Assembly (NCBI GenBank): GCA_035048495.1
Contig: CM068540.1
Location: 16,662,829-16,726,828 of the forward strand
From: Euptelea pleiosperma
Lineage: Eukaryota > Streptophyta > Magnoliopsida > Ranunculales > Eupteleaceae
DNA length: 64,000 nucleotides
Reading direction: 5' to 3'
Shown: positions 46,712 through 56,474 of the stretch, piece by piece
How the letters are laid out: the number at the start of each line of letters is the position of its first letter
How positions within the stretch are numbered: position 1 is the stretch's first letter
Program-made: the position numbers and the translations under genes
The notes under the pieces: generated by a model
What the model was told of the DNA's origin: nothing
Databases searched by the model: none
Seen by the model: the letters and a program-made list of their open reading frames with translations, nothing else

Positions 46712-47119
46712 CAAGGTTTAAAGGAGGCCATTTTAACGGTATGACGCACTGAGGGGCATTACCGTTAAAACAGATTGTAACAACCAGGGCCAACAAAAGA
46801 AAAAAAGGGAAAAATATAATTTAACAAATTTTAACAGAAAAAACGAAAAAAATGGCTCTGAAAGTCAAATTTTGAAATTTGAAATTGAAAATTTTGAAAT
46901 TTGAAATTGAAAATTTCAAAAAATGTAAAAACAGATTTTAACGGCCATTTTTTTTCCACGAAAATTTTCAGAATTTAACGGCTGTTAAAACTATTTTAAC
47001 GGCGGTTAAAGTGGAAAAAAAAAACGGCCATTAAATTCAAAGCGTCAAAACGGATTTTAACGATTTTACAGTAATGGACTTGGGGCGTTACCCTTTAAAC
47101 AGCTGTTTTTAAAACCATG
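46712..47119. mobile_element. Family B hAT-type MITE, third of three, inverted
   Basis: It runs in the opposite orientation, CAAGGTTTAAAGGAGGCC..TTTTTAAAACCATG. The left 8 bp are GGTTAAAC and the right side reads ACTTTGACC, which resembles the GTTTGACC of the first copy. The two sides of this copy do not match each other. Confidence 0.7.
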
Positions 47120-47484
47120 ACTTTGACCCTAGCTAGTAAATTCGCGTATTATACACGTTTAATACACGATTTGTATTTTTTTGAAGAAAAACATTTAATA
47201 TTACCGTATAAAATAAAAAATCAGAAAAAATCACGAATTTTAAGATTATACTAATAAAACATGTATTATTCATGTTTAATACATGGATTGCGTGTTTTTT
47301 AAATAAAAACATGTTAAATAGCCTCATAAAATGAAAAAATAGATAAAATTCAGCCTTTTTAAGGCTAAACGAATATAAATTTCAACAATGACAAAATTTT
47401 TGACCAGATGTTTTTATCCCGAAATCGAATTAAACTCAAACTTTTCTCGTTTCGAATCTTTACGGAATTGCTAACTGGTACGTT

Positions 47485-47771
47485 AAAAACTATTAAAACC
47501 CATTTTGACTCTTAGAAATTAATGGCCTTTTTTCGTTTTAACGGTTGTTAGAAAATTTTGTGAAAAAAAATGTCATTATTTCAGTTAAATTCTTTTTTTT
47601 TTCATTTTTTCAAAATTTTTAATTTAAAAAATCAGCACCATTTTTCTATTTTTTGTCCGTTGAATTCGTTAAAATTTGTTTTTTTTTTTCATTTTTGCCC
47701 ATCCGCTACAATCCGTTTTAATGGTAACGCCCCAATCTGTTATGCCGTTAAACATTCTCCTTTAAACCTTG
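47485..47771. mobile_element. Family B MITE, left end lost
   Basis: The right end CTCCTTTAAACCTTG is intact, followed by GTTTGGCC, which is a family A word. The left side fades out near 47485. Confidence 0.55.
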
Positions 47772-47794
47772 GTTTGGCCAATCCCTAGGTGGAG

Positions 47795-47998
47795 TAAAAC
47801 TTCGGCCACAACGCACAATATGAGCCATGTGGCACACTCTTGGTGGACTCTGACCGTATGGATGTTTGGCCAATCAGTAGGTGGACCTACATACCAGAAA
47901 TAAACCTGATCAGTGATTTCTAAGTGTTGGATTTAAGTTATTTTCATGGGTTGATTTTTTTGAGCATTATTTGGGTGTGAAGATCCATCGGTTGTAAA
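47795..47998. mobile_element. Left half of a family A MITE
   Basis: It runs GAGTAAAACTTCGGCCACAA, GAGCCATGTGGCACACTC, GGATGTTTGGCCAATCAGT and on to GGTTGTAAAAG. The right arm is absent. Confidence 0.65.
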
Positions 47999-48084
47999 AG
48001 GTAACTGAGTTACTTTACCTTTTTTAAATTTTGTTAGGAGAAAAAAGAAAATTACTCTTTTGCTCTCACCAAACCTGAACAGGT

Positions 48085-48335
48085 TTACTAGAGGAGGAGA
48101 GGATGAGTTTATGGCTCGTGGGGATGCGACTTGCTACCGTACTTAAGTCATGCGGCAAGCACCTTGCCTATGGTTTGGTAGGATACCACACCACCGTGGT
48201 CAGGCAAGTTTTACTCCCATGCGTGCGTAGAAGCATGTGTGGGAGAGTTCATGCAACTTATTCACGCATGTGTGGGAGAGTAAAACTTGCCTGACCACAC
48301 CACCGTGGTCAGGCAAGTTTTACTCCACGCGTGGG
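48085..48335. mobile_element. MITE with GAGTAAAACTTGCCTGACC ends, rearranged
   Basis: The left part is the inverse of 45655-45785. The word CACCACCGTGGTCAGGCAAG followed by TTTTACTC occurs twice, and its inverse GAGTAAAACTTGCCTGACCA once, so the element has an internal duplication/inversion. It ends about 200 bp before the glyoxalase gene. Confidence 0.6.
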
Positions 48336-48354
48336 ACAGTTCATGCAACTTATT

Positions 48355-48362
48355 CCACGTGT
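48355..48362 (+). promoter_or_regulatory. G-box/ABRE-like motif upstream of the glyoxalase gene
   Basis: CACGTGTC lies 175-182 bp before the first ATG of the gene. The core matches the ABRE/G-box bound by plant bZIP and bHLH factors. It is a sequence match only. Confidence 0.35.
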
Positions 48363-48720
48363 CAAAATTACCAACAACGTGGTTACCAAGGCTAACCGCT
48401 ATTTCTACTTTCGGTCTAGTTTCAAAAAATTTGTAAAGCAAAGAGCAGGAATGGAGAAGATGGAGAACGAAAAGAGAGAGGGAGAATTGAAGGAGAAGGA
48501 AAAGGAGAAGGAAAGGAAAATAAAGAGGAGCATCCGATGCCTCTCATGGCGCTTAATCACGTATCGAGGCTTTGCCGTTCTGTCGAGGCTTCGATCAATT
48601 TCTATGTCAAGGTTCTTGGGTTTGTGCTCATCAAGCGTCCACAGGCCTTTGATTTCAATGGTGCATGGTTAGTTTAGCTTCTTTTTTTTACAGTAGTTAT
48701 TGATGTAAATGTTATTCTTA

Positions 48721-48990
48721 GGCCTTGTTTGGAATTACTACAAATGTTTGGGCGAACGTTTGCGACATTTGCGTGAGCTTGATGAGCACAAACCGTGATA
48801 GGCCCCCTTTGTCTCCCCAACAGCTCTCTTCTATACGAATACTTTTTGCACTAAATGCTTGTCATTGCAAAGATTTGGCTTAAAAATATATACTTTTTGT
48901 AAAAATGGTCATCCAAACAATATGTTATTGTGGAAAAAGTCTCTTTTTTTTTTACTTTTTAGTTCCAAAAATGGCGATACAAACAGGCCC
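48721..48990. mobile_element. MITE in intron 1 of the glyoxalase gene
   Basis: The ends GGCCTTGTTTGG..CAAACAGGCCC are inverted copies of the type found in Tourist-like (PIF/Harbinger) MITEs. The flanks are TTA and TAA. The arms match weakly further in. Confidence 0.5.
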
Positions 48991-49242
48991 TAATGAACTG
49001 GGTACTAATGAACAGAAGATGAAGCGATACTGAATTAGTGATATTGGTTGTGAAGGTTGTTCAATTATGGCGTTGGGATTCATCTGGTTCAATCAAAGGA
49101 ATAGAACAGACTACCTGCTACTGATCATTTAAATCCCATGGACAACCACAATTCGTTTCAGGTGTGTTTTTCTCCCTAATGTTCCTGTGATTCTGAGCAA
49201 TTTCTCTCTTGTACAGAGGTTCGATCTTTTTGTCATTTTGAC

Positions 49243-49482
49243 CAAGGTTTAAAAGGGACAGTTGTAACGGTATAACGGACTGGGGAGGTTACCGTTTCAG
49301 TTATAACGGAAATAACTGATATTGTTAACAAATTTTTCCAGAAAATAACGGTCGTTATTTTAACTTGCAAAATAACTGAAAATAATGGCCGTTATAACGA
49401 AAAGAACGGGCGTTATTTTATGAGCGTTAAAATGGTAATGGGGCTGGTCCAAATTCGTTATGACGGCCGTTTTTTAACCGTG
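49243..49482. mobile_element. Family B hAT-type MITE in intron 2 of the glyoxalase gene
   Basis: The ends CAAGGTTTAAAA..TTTTTTAACCGTG are flanked by an exact 8-bp duplication, ATTTTGAC (49235-49242 and 49483-49490). The insertion is 240 bp and lies 54 bp before exon 3, close to the branch-point and acceptor region. Confidence 0.85.
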
Positions 49483-49842
49483 ATTTTGACGAAAAAATGA
49501 CCAAAAGTTCTTGGGGGTATTGTCAATTGTGTGTAGTGCGAAGACAGAGATGCAATGGAGCAGAAACTGAAGGAGATGAACATAAAATATATGAAGAGAA
49601 GTGTTGGTAAAGGGGGTACAACCATTGATCAACTGTTCTTTAACGACCCAGATGGATTCATGATCGAGATATGCAACTGTGAGAACCTCAAGCTTGTTCC
49701 TGCAGGTTCGATTAGTCGCATAAGACTCCCTTTTGATCGTCACAATCCGCCCCTTGATTTTGATGACCAAAATGACAAGAACAGTACTCTTACTAGTGAT
49801 TTAGAAGGTAAACAGAAGGGTGAATTCGAAGTAGAATGCTGA

Positions 49843-50570
49843 AGATTAAGGAAGCTTTTCGAGTCATTGCTTATTAACTGATGGTTGAGTGGAATATTGG
49901 ATCTCTCTTTGTTTCTTTCAATTGAAAGGGTCACATTCCATCTTTTCTTTTCTGAGTTCAGCTTACCCATGGGTTTGAAGGGTGGGTGTAGATACCGGGC
50001 TTGGACTTTGATGTTCAACCCATGGCCCGGCCCGACCTGTTAGAGGGTTTCGAGGCCAGTCTGTGGACGGAGTACGGACACAGCCTGGATCACGCGAGCA
50101 ATTGTAACGGCCGTGCAAAGGCACTTCACCGCCACCCATCTACTAATCTAAATCAAGGATTTATGGGAGTTTATCCGACTCCAAATGTACCATCCAGTTC
50201 ATGTAGGACATTTGATTCTGGGTCCCTCCCCACCTTGATGCAAACGTGAAACGCCTTAAACTGCGCGCTTCTTTAATAAGTCGGATTTGTTTTTGTTACA
50301 TTGTGGAATGGAAATACAAACAGTAGTCGGGACATAGTAAGTATACATGTGTGACAACATGCACATTCACTCACATGATATGTACAGTGTATATATATAT
50401 ATATTGAATGGGCAAGATTTGTGTAAGGTTCTTGAAATTTCATTTTGCAACTTTTGCTTGCAAAAAATGGACATCTACAATCAGACTTTACCTTATATAA
50501 AAAAAAATATATATATACATTTATTGTAATTCGGTAATCTAGCTCTTCTTACTTTTATTTCTATAGAGCT
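49843..50570 (+). other. 3' flank of the glyoxalase gene, nothing further recognised
   Basis: The first 150-200 bp is probably the 3' UTR. 50010-50100 is GC-rich (GGCCCGGCCCGACC). A short TA run lies at about 50389-50402. No gene was recognised. Confidence 0.4.
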
Positions 50571-50726
50571 GCCACGCATTAATGATGAGAAGTTGATGCG
50601 ACCAACTTACTTCCCACTCGAGACCATGCATTAATGTTGGAAATCTAAAGCGACCAATTGACTTCCCGCTCGAAGCCATGCATTAATGATGGGAAACTGA
50701 AGCGACCAACTTACTTCCCACTCGAG
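50571..50726. repeat. 52-bp tandem repeat, three copies
   Basis: Anchors CACGCATT/CATGCATT lie at 50573, 50625 and 50677. Each unit includes GCGACCAACTTACTTCCCAC or a close variant. Confidence 0.8.
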
Positions 50727-51009
50727 GTGAAGATGATAATTTTTGGTTTTATAATTATAGAATTGGGTATGCATTAATATTTGGTACCTATAGTGATTAA
50801 GTTTTTTGCATTTTCAATAGTTTTTTTAATGAATTCGACCAGGAGTTTGTTTTAGTGTTACGCCTTGGGAATTAATGACTTAGTAGCAAATTTAGATTTT
50901 AATGATGTGGCTTTTTTGCTTTTAAATTCTTTGTATTGATTATTTTTAAATTTTTTGCATTTGTTAATCATAATAGTGGTTCTGTAACTTTTTAAAGAAT
51001 TTAAAAAAA

Positions 51010-51441
51010 AAAAGAACAAATAGACTACGATTTGGGGAAATGCCATAGTCGTCAATAAAGAAAATGTTCGAATAAAGAATACTGTTTCTTGAACAAGTGT
51101 AGTCTTTTGTATAGACTTACGAGTACGATTTCGGATAAATTAAAACTATAGTCTTTACCGGATGTTTAACCTCAGTTTATCTCTTATAGACCACGGTTAG
51201 GAACTATTGAGACTATATTTGTTCAAAAAAATGTCGTCTTTAATGTAGTCTTACAACTATAGTTTTGGACAACACCGTAGTTGTTTGAGTTCATAGGCCA
51301 CAATTAACAAATGTAGTCTTTTATGTAGACTTTAGACCACGCACATCTAGACTATAGTTTTAAAGGTAATTTTTAACCATTGTCTAACACAAAAGACTAA
51401 GGCCTTTAATCGTAGTCTAAAGGGTTTTTTTTGTAGTAGTG
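51010..51441. mobile_element. CACTA-type transposon end
   Basis: The right edge reads TTTTTTTTGTAGTAGTG, the inverse of CACTACTACAAAAAA, the standard CACTA terminal repeat. Inside are many short subterminal words (TAGTCTTTTATGTAGACT, TAGACTATAG) as in this superfamily. The opposite end and transposase were not found, so it is truncated. Confidence 0.7.
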
Positions 51442-52782
51442 TTAACGGGACATCACCTAATTCGCTCACATCAAACTCTCCTAGCTATTGAAGCGAAATC
51501 TACCTTAGGACAATACGTTGAACGCGTGCATCAGACATCTTCTAATTTGATAAGTTTGATATTTGTTTTTACAGTTCTTAATACGGGTGTTGGGGTTTAA
51601 TGCTCTACATGCGGGTACTATCTTCCTTTTTCAATTAAGATGTATTGCCATTTATCTTTCTGATTCCTCTGTTATTTAGTTAATCAGTTAATTATTAGTA
51701 TAATAACAAACTCTTGCTTTAACATAGCCCACCTCTTGGTGGTCCTACACCAAAAAAGTAGCTTGATAGGTGATTTCTAGAGTCACCAAATATTAGCTGA
51801 TAGGTGATTTCTAGTTTAGCCCAGCACTTGGGCTGCATTTGGGTAAGCTAAAAAAATTTAAAAGTTAGTGTATAGCATTAAAAGCATTTTTTCAGAGTTT
51901 TTAGCCAATTTTTCCAAGTTAAGATAAGCCATTGAAATCTGGCTTATTGATTATAGCTTATAGCTTAAGCCCCTAGCACTTGTAAAAAACGCACATGCTC
52001 AATTTGAAACTTAAGTGAAACTCTTTAAATACCTAAAATACCCTTCTATTCCTTCAATATAAATTCTAAATGACCACTAAACCTTCAATAAAAAATTTTA
52101 AATGATAGCAATATCCTTCAAATAACTTTTTTTAAATGATCAAATCATCCTTTTTTAATTACCCAAACCCAATGCTTTAATCCATAAACTATACGCTCAG
52201 GTTAAGCTTACATACCCAAACGCAGCCTTGTTGGTCCTACGCCAAAAATTAGCCTGATTGGTGGTTTCTAGTCATTCAATCTGAGAAGTAAAAAAAAATG
52301 CTCAAATTTGACAGCTAGAAATGACCGATGAAAAATGCTGGAATCCAATGGCTAGAAATCAGTGTCGGGTTGATTTCATGTATGTAGGTCCATCAAGGGT
52401 TGGGCAAACATTCATAGGTCAATGGGCCCAAAAGATTTGCCACGTGGCATTTCAGTGAGGGAAGGATCAAAGTTTTCTCCTTGCTAGCCCAAAAAGGAGC
52501 AAAAAAAGATTCGGACCAAAAGGTATGCAAACGTTGTCAGTGCGCCAAAAGAGTGCTGAACGTGGCACTTTGGGAGGGGTCAAACTTTTGAAGTCCCCGG
52601 AACTGGAATGTGGTGGTCCTGTCATCTCTTTTGTCGGGTGAAGCAATCACTGTAGCTATTCCTCTTCATTGCCACCCCAAGCCCAGATTGACTTATTTGG
52701 GAAACGCATATTGGTCTATCAGTTTACAGTTAGGTTCCACTCCAAACCCATGAATTATGGGTCAGTTAACAGGAATCTATTA
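51442..52782. other. Intergenic with A2-like MITE remnants
   Basis: A2-type words flank both sides of a MITE at 51831-52227 (TTGATAGGTGATTTCTAG on the left, CCTGATTGGTGGTTTCTAG and GCCACGTGGC near 52440 on the right). No gene was recognised. Confidence 0.45.
51831..52227. mobile_element. MITE inserted in an A2-type repeat
   Basis: The ends GGCTGCATTTGGGTAAGCT..AGCTTACATACCCAAACGCAGCC are inverted copies. TTG lies on both sides, which may be a 3-bp target duplication. Confidence 0.65.
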
Positions 52783-54906
52783 TCTATACTAAAGCTCGAC
52801 CCTGCTGAGGTGGCACTTTCTCCAGCTTTTTAGTTTATCCCAAAAACACCCCTACACAAAATATCTCTCTTTTCAATCTTCTCACTCTCCTATTTAATTT
52901 TTTCATTAATTCTTAAATTCTTTCCCATCTCCAATTAATTCCAAAACGTCTTCTCTCTTTCCATTCCTACGACTCCCCATCTCCTTATTTCATTCATTAA
53001 TTCCTTAAGTTTCAACAATGCATTAATAAATCTATTTTGGTTTGATTCCAAAACCAACATCTCTCTTTCCAATCCTATCACTCTCCCTCTATTTAATTTC
53101 TTCATTAATTCTTAAATTCTCTACCATCTCCAATTAATTCTAAAACGTTTTCTCTCTTTCCAATCCTATAATTCTCCATCTCCTTATTTCATTCATTAAT
53201 TCATAAATTTTCAACAATGCATTAAGAAATTCATTTTGATTTGTTTCCAAAATCAATGCATTAATTACGTCATTCTCTCCATCAAAATTCTCATAAATTG
53301 AAATGCTCCACATCTCTATGCTTATAGCTTTATAAGTGTAGAGCCATGAAGGATGGTTGTAAGAAAGGCGTTAGAAGTGAGAGACTAGAGAAGAAAAAAA
53401 AAGACAATGAAGGAGAAGGAGAAGAAGAAAAAGTAGTTGAGGAGGAATTGTTATTTATTTAGAGTTTTTTGATGATTTTTTTAGGGTTTGAATTATTAAG
53501 TAATTCATTGATCTAATTGAAAACTACCATTTCATTTGGCTTTAATCATTTTTTTCTTCTTCATCTCTTTTGTCATTTGTATGGAGTTATCTCAGTTGGG
53601 ATGATATAACCAAGCACGTTATAAGTTCATTTCAATTTAAAACGAGCTTTGCAATGGCAGAATATCGCCTGAAAATATTATCATATGGGTTCAATAGTGG
53701 AGGATATATCTATGTGATGAATATATCACAGGAAAACCAAAATAATACTGCAAGTAACCACCTTGGAGCAAAAGTTAAAGATCAAGAAAGAACGTCCCAA
53801 TAGACTCTCCTCAACGTAGCATAATCTTTTTAGGGGTCGCAATGTTTATTTACATTAATGGGTTGATCAAAATATTTTCTTCTTCTTATTCTTTGTTTGT
53901 TGATCCGTTTTTTTCTTATTAGGTATGAAATTATCGCATATTGTCATCTTTATCATCTCATGTAGGTCTCACATACTATCTCATGTAGATCTACTCTTTT
54001 GGTGTGATATGACACTAAAGAATTTGTCATTGGTCTCTAGACATATTTTTGAGAATTGTCTAAACGTTGATAATAACGCGCTAATTCTCAAAGTCACTAT
54101 GAAAACTTCACTAAAGTCTTTCTAAACATCAATATCTCTTTCTCTCATTCTATTTAATCTGCCACCAAGCATAATTCTGGCCTTTTCAAGAGGATATTTT
54201 TTAGGAAAAAGAGTTATTTAAAAAATGGAAGAAAATTTAAGAAGAGACATCAGGCCATTTAAAGAGGAGATACTTTAGAAAATTTAGTTGTTTTAGAAAA
54301 TGAATGAAATTTAAGGAGAAAAATAGAGCACGACGGGAAGAATTAGAAGAATAATATGGAGTTTTGAGCGAGACCAAAATATAAATCTAAGAAATTCTAA
54401 AATTTTTACTCACTATTTAAAACTAATAGGTAAGGAAAGTTTTAAGACTTTGTTGAAATTAATAAAGTCGATTAATTATATTTTGTTCTTTAAAGTAATT
54501 ATAGAGAATCCAAGGAATACGATTGCTATCAGTAGCAAAGACTAATAAATAATATATTTTCACAATAATTTTTTTTTATATTGTGCACAAACATGGGCAA
54601 GTTAGGAACTTAGAAGATATTTTTTATAACATTGAATTATAATATTATAGACAAAACATTTTTTGTATTAAAATGCATCATGGCACAAAAAAGATATCAA
54701 CTCAAGCTACTAAATGCCAAAATCTTTTTTTATAATACGAAAGGCTGATGTCATGCATTTTTCTACATACGTCAATTACAAGTTTATTTTTCATACTTAA
54801 ATTTTAGTTTCTAAAAAAAAATTTCTTAAAACTGATATGGAATTATTTTCTACAAAAATATTTTAGAAAACCGAATACCCGTGCTTCGCATAGGGGCAAA
54901 CACTAG
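52783..54906 (+). mobile_element. Helitron, about 2.1 kb, non-autonomous
   Basis: The 5' end TCTATACTAAAGCTCGACCC follows A. The 3' end is the hairpin-like CCCGTGCTTCGCATAGGGG, then CAAACACTAG followed by T. It has no Rep/helicase frame. Near its 5' side a 203-bp block is repeated in tandem (about 52860-53265). The 77-codon frame at 53570-53803 could be captured sequence but I recognise no protein. Confidence 0.75.
52860..53265. repeat. About 203-bp direct repeat, two copies, within Helitron
   Basis: TTTCTTCATTAATTCTTAAA, CATCTCCAATTAATTC and TCTCCTTATTTCATTCATTA occur twice in the same order about 203 bp apart. Confidence 0.75.
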
Positions 54907-54934
54907 TGTCAGCCTATAGGGCGGCTATAGGAGT

Positions 54935-55241
54935 AAACCTTCGATGTATGAGCCACGTGGCACATTCTTAAGAGGATAGTGACCGTATGGATGTTTGGCC
55001 AATCACTAGGTGGGCCTACAAACCAAAAATCAGGCTGATTAGTGATTTAAAACCTTTGGATCTTTGTACCCGAATAATGCTCAAATTCTTACGGTTAAAA
55101 TCAACCCATTAAAATAACTTCAATCCAACGCTTACAAATCAGCAATCAAGTCTATTTTTGGTTTCTAGGTCCACCTAGTGATTAGCCAAACATCCATAAG
55201 TTAGTGTCCTCTTAAGAATGTGCCACATGACTCATATTGGT
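54935..55241. mobile_element. Family A foldback MITE
   Basis: GTATGAGCCACGTGGCACATTCTTAAGAG pairs with CTCTTAAGAATGTGCCACATGACTCATATT when inverted. The core GATGTTTGGCCAATCACTAGG and its inverse are present. It starts about 30 bp after the Helitron end. Confidence 0.75.
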
Positions 55242-55282
55242 TGCAGTCAACAGCGTTGCTGACTGCAGGTGTTATCGAAGGG

Positions 55283-55430
55283 GACTCATCTTTCCACTCA
55301 TGTCCTCCCGCGTGGATTCCAAGAATCCAACGTTGGTTGATAGCAGATGGCATTCACTTTTTGCCAAAGCAAAACCACCGTTGGATTCGTGAAATCCACA
55401 GCCGAGAACACGAGTGAAAAGACGAGTCAG
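55283..55430. mobile_element. Foldback MITE, related to 37761
   Basis: The left GACTCATCTTTCCACTCATG.. and right ..CACGAGTGAAAAGACGAGTC are inverted copies. GTGGATTCCAAGAATCCAACG pairs with the inverse of CGTTGGATTCGTGAAATCCAC. The loop holds ATTCACTTTTTGCCAAAGC, shared with 37761-37953. Confidence 0.7.
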
Positions 55431-55671
55431 AAAAGACATGGTACTCCGAGGCTGAGCCATCATCTGGAAATTAAAATGTCTGCCTAAAATATGACTTTCA
55501 TTGGGAAATTTAAGGAATGTCTATTAACGGCTGATTTTCCAAACTCCTACTCACCTTTTCTTGCACTGTGAACTGGCAATAGCAGCTTGGTTTGGTTCTT
55601 CTCTCTTCACACTCATGAACTGATTCAATCTAATGGCTGTCATTCTATTCAAACTAGGCCAGGTACACCAC

Positions 55672-55918
55672 ATGCACACCTTACACATGGCAACACCTTA
55701 CACGTGATACACTCTTAGAGATCATTGACCGTATGGATGTTTGGCCCATCCGTAGGTGAACCGACATGCAAAAAATCAGCTTGATTAATGATTTTTATGG
55801 ATTTGATTGAGCATTATTTGGGGTGCTCAGATCCAAAGGTTAGAAATCACTAATCAGACTTTCATACGTAGGTCCACCTAGAGATGGACCAAACATCCAT
55901 TCAATCGTGTCCTCTCCA
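55672..55918. mobile_element. Family A-like MITE, degenerate
   Basis: ATCATTGACCGTATGGATGT, AAAAAATCAGCTTGATTAATG and the inverted ACGTAGGTCCACC..CAAACATCC remain. The terminal repeats are lost. Confidence 0.6.
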
Positions 55919-56144
55919 TGCTACTATTTTTTTTAAAAGTACTGATTTGACACTGACGATGAGAGAGTTTTGTTTCGAAGACTGCACTCGTTTCAAACAG
56001 CGTGACGTACGTGCCTTTTTAGCCAAAAGACAAAATAATGCATAACGAGAAAACAAAAGGAAGCAAAATTGAGGGTATTTTTGGAATAAGTTTGGGATGT
56101 CATTTGAAGCCCTTGTCATCGCCAACCCCTGTTTTTGCTTTATA

Positions 56145-56313
56145 ATAGTGGGTGGTCCATGCCCACGGCACTCCCCGGCAAAGCATTTGCCAAAATCTAG
56201 TGTGAGAGGCTGAGATCCACCGTCTAGCTGGGGGATAAGATCTCGGCCCTTCTTTATTGAAGCCTATAAGAGGGGGTATAAGTGGGAAGACAACCACTGT
56301 CACGTGTTATATA
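56145..56313 (-). mobile_element. Family C mini-Helitron
   Basis: On the minus strand it ends with GTGCCGTGGGCATGGACCAC CCACTATTA. The body word GATAAGATCTCGGCCCTTCT is shared with the other copies. It is followed head-to-tail by the copy at 56314. Confidence 0.55.
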
Positions 56314-56474
56314 AATAGTAGGTGGCCCGTGCCTACGGCACTCTCCGACAAAGCGTTTGCCAAAATCGGGTGTGAGTGACTGAGATCCACCGTCTATTTG
56401 GGGGATAAGATCTTGGCCATCCTTTATGAAGCCAAATAAGAGGGGGAGACAACTTCCCTGTTTTATTATATAGA
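56314..56474 (-). mobile_element. Family C mini-Helitron
   Basis: On the minus strand it runs TCTATATAATAAAACAGGG to GTGCCGTAGGCACGGGCCAC CTACTAT, about 160 bp. The hairpin word is intact. Confidence 0.6.

Larger units (their letters stand above)
48537..49842 (+). pseudogene. Glyoxalase I-like (VOC superfamily) gene with in-frame stop
   Basis: Three exons fit: 48537-48667, 49056-49161 and 49537-49842, with GT..AG introns and consistent phases, giving 180 codons. Exon 1 reads MPLMALNHVSRLCRSVEASI.., exon 2 LFNYGVGIHLVQSKE.., exon 3 CEDRDAMEQKLKEMNIKYMK.. with DQLFFNDPDGFMIEICNCEN. This is the plant lactoylglutathione lyase/glyoxalase-I-like family of single VOC-domain proteins. Likely metal ligands are His8, His53 and the Glu in FMIEICNC. 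Codon 60 is TAG (49102-49104), where relatives carry an acidic residue, and DNHISFQ has become DNHNSFQ. A 59-residue product would lack most of the fold, so it is probably a recent pseudogene. The frame stays open upstream of the first ATG (..KEEHP), so the start could once have been further 5'. A MITE lies in each intron. Confidence 0.8.

Noticed and set aside
48331..48672. 113-codon plus-strand frame over glyoxalase exon 1
   Set aside because: It reads exon 1 in the wrong frame. The correct frame gives the glyoxalase N-terminus and fits the splice phases of exons 2 and 3.
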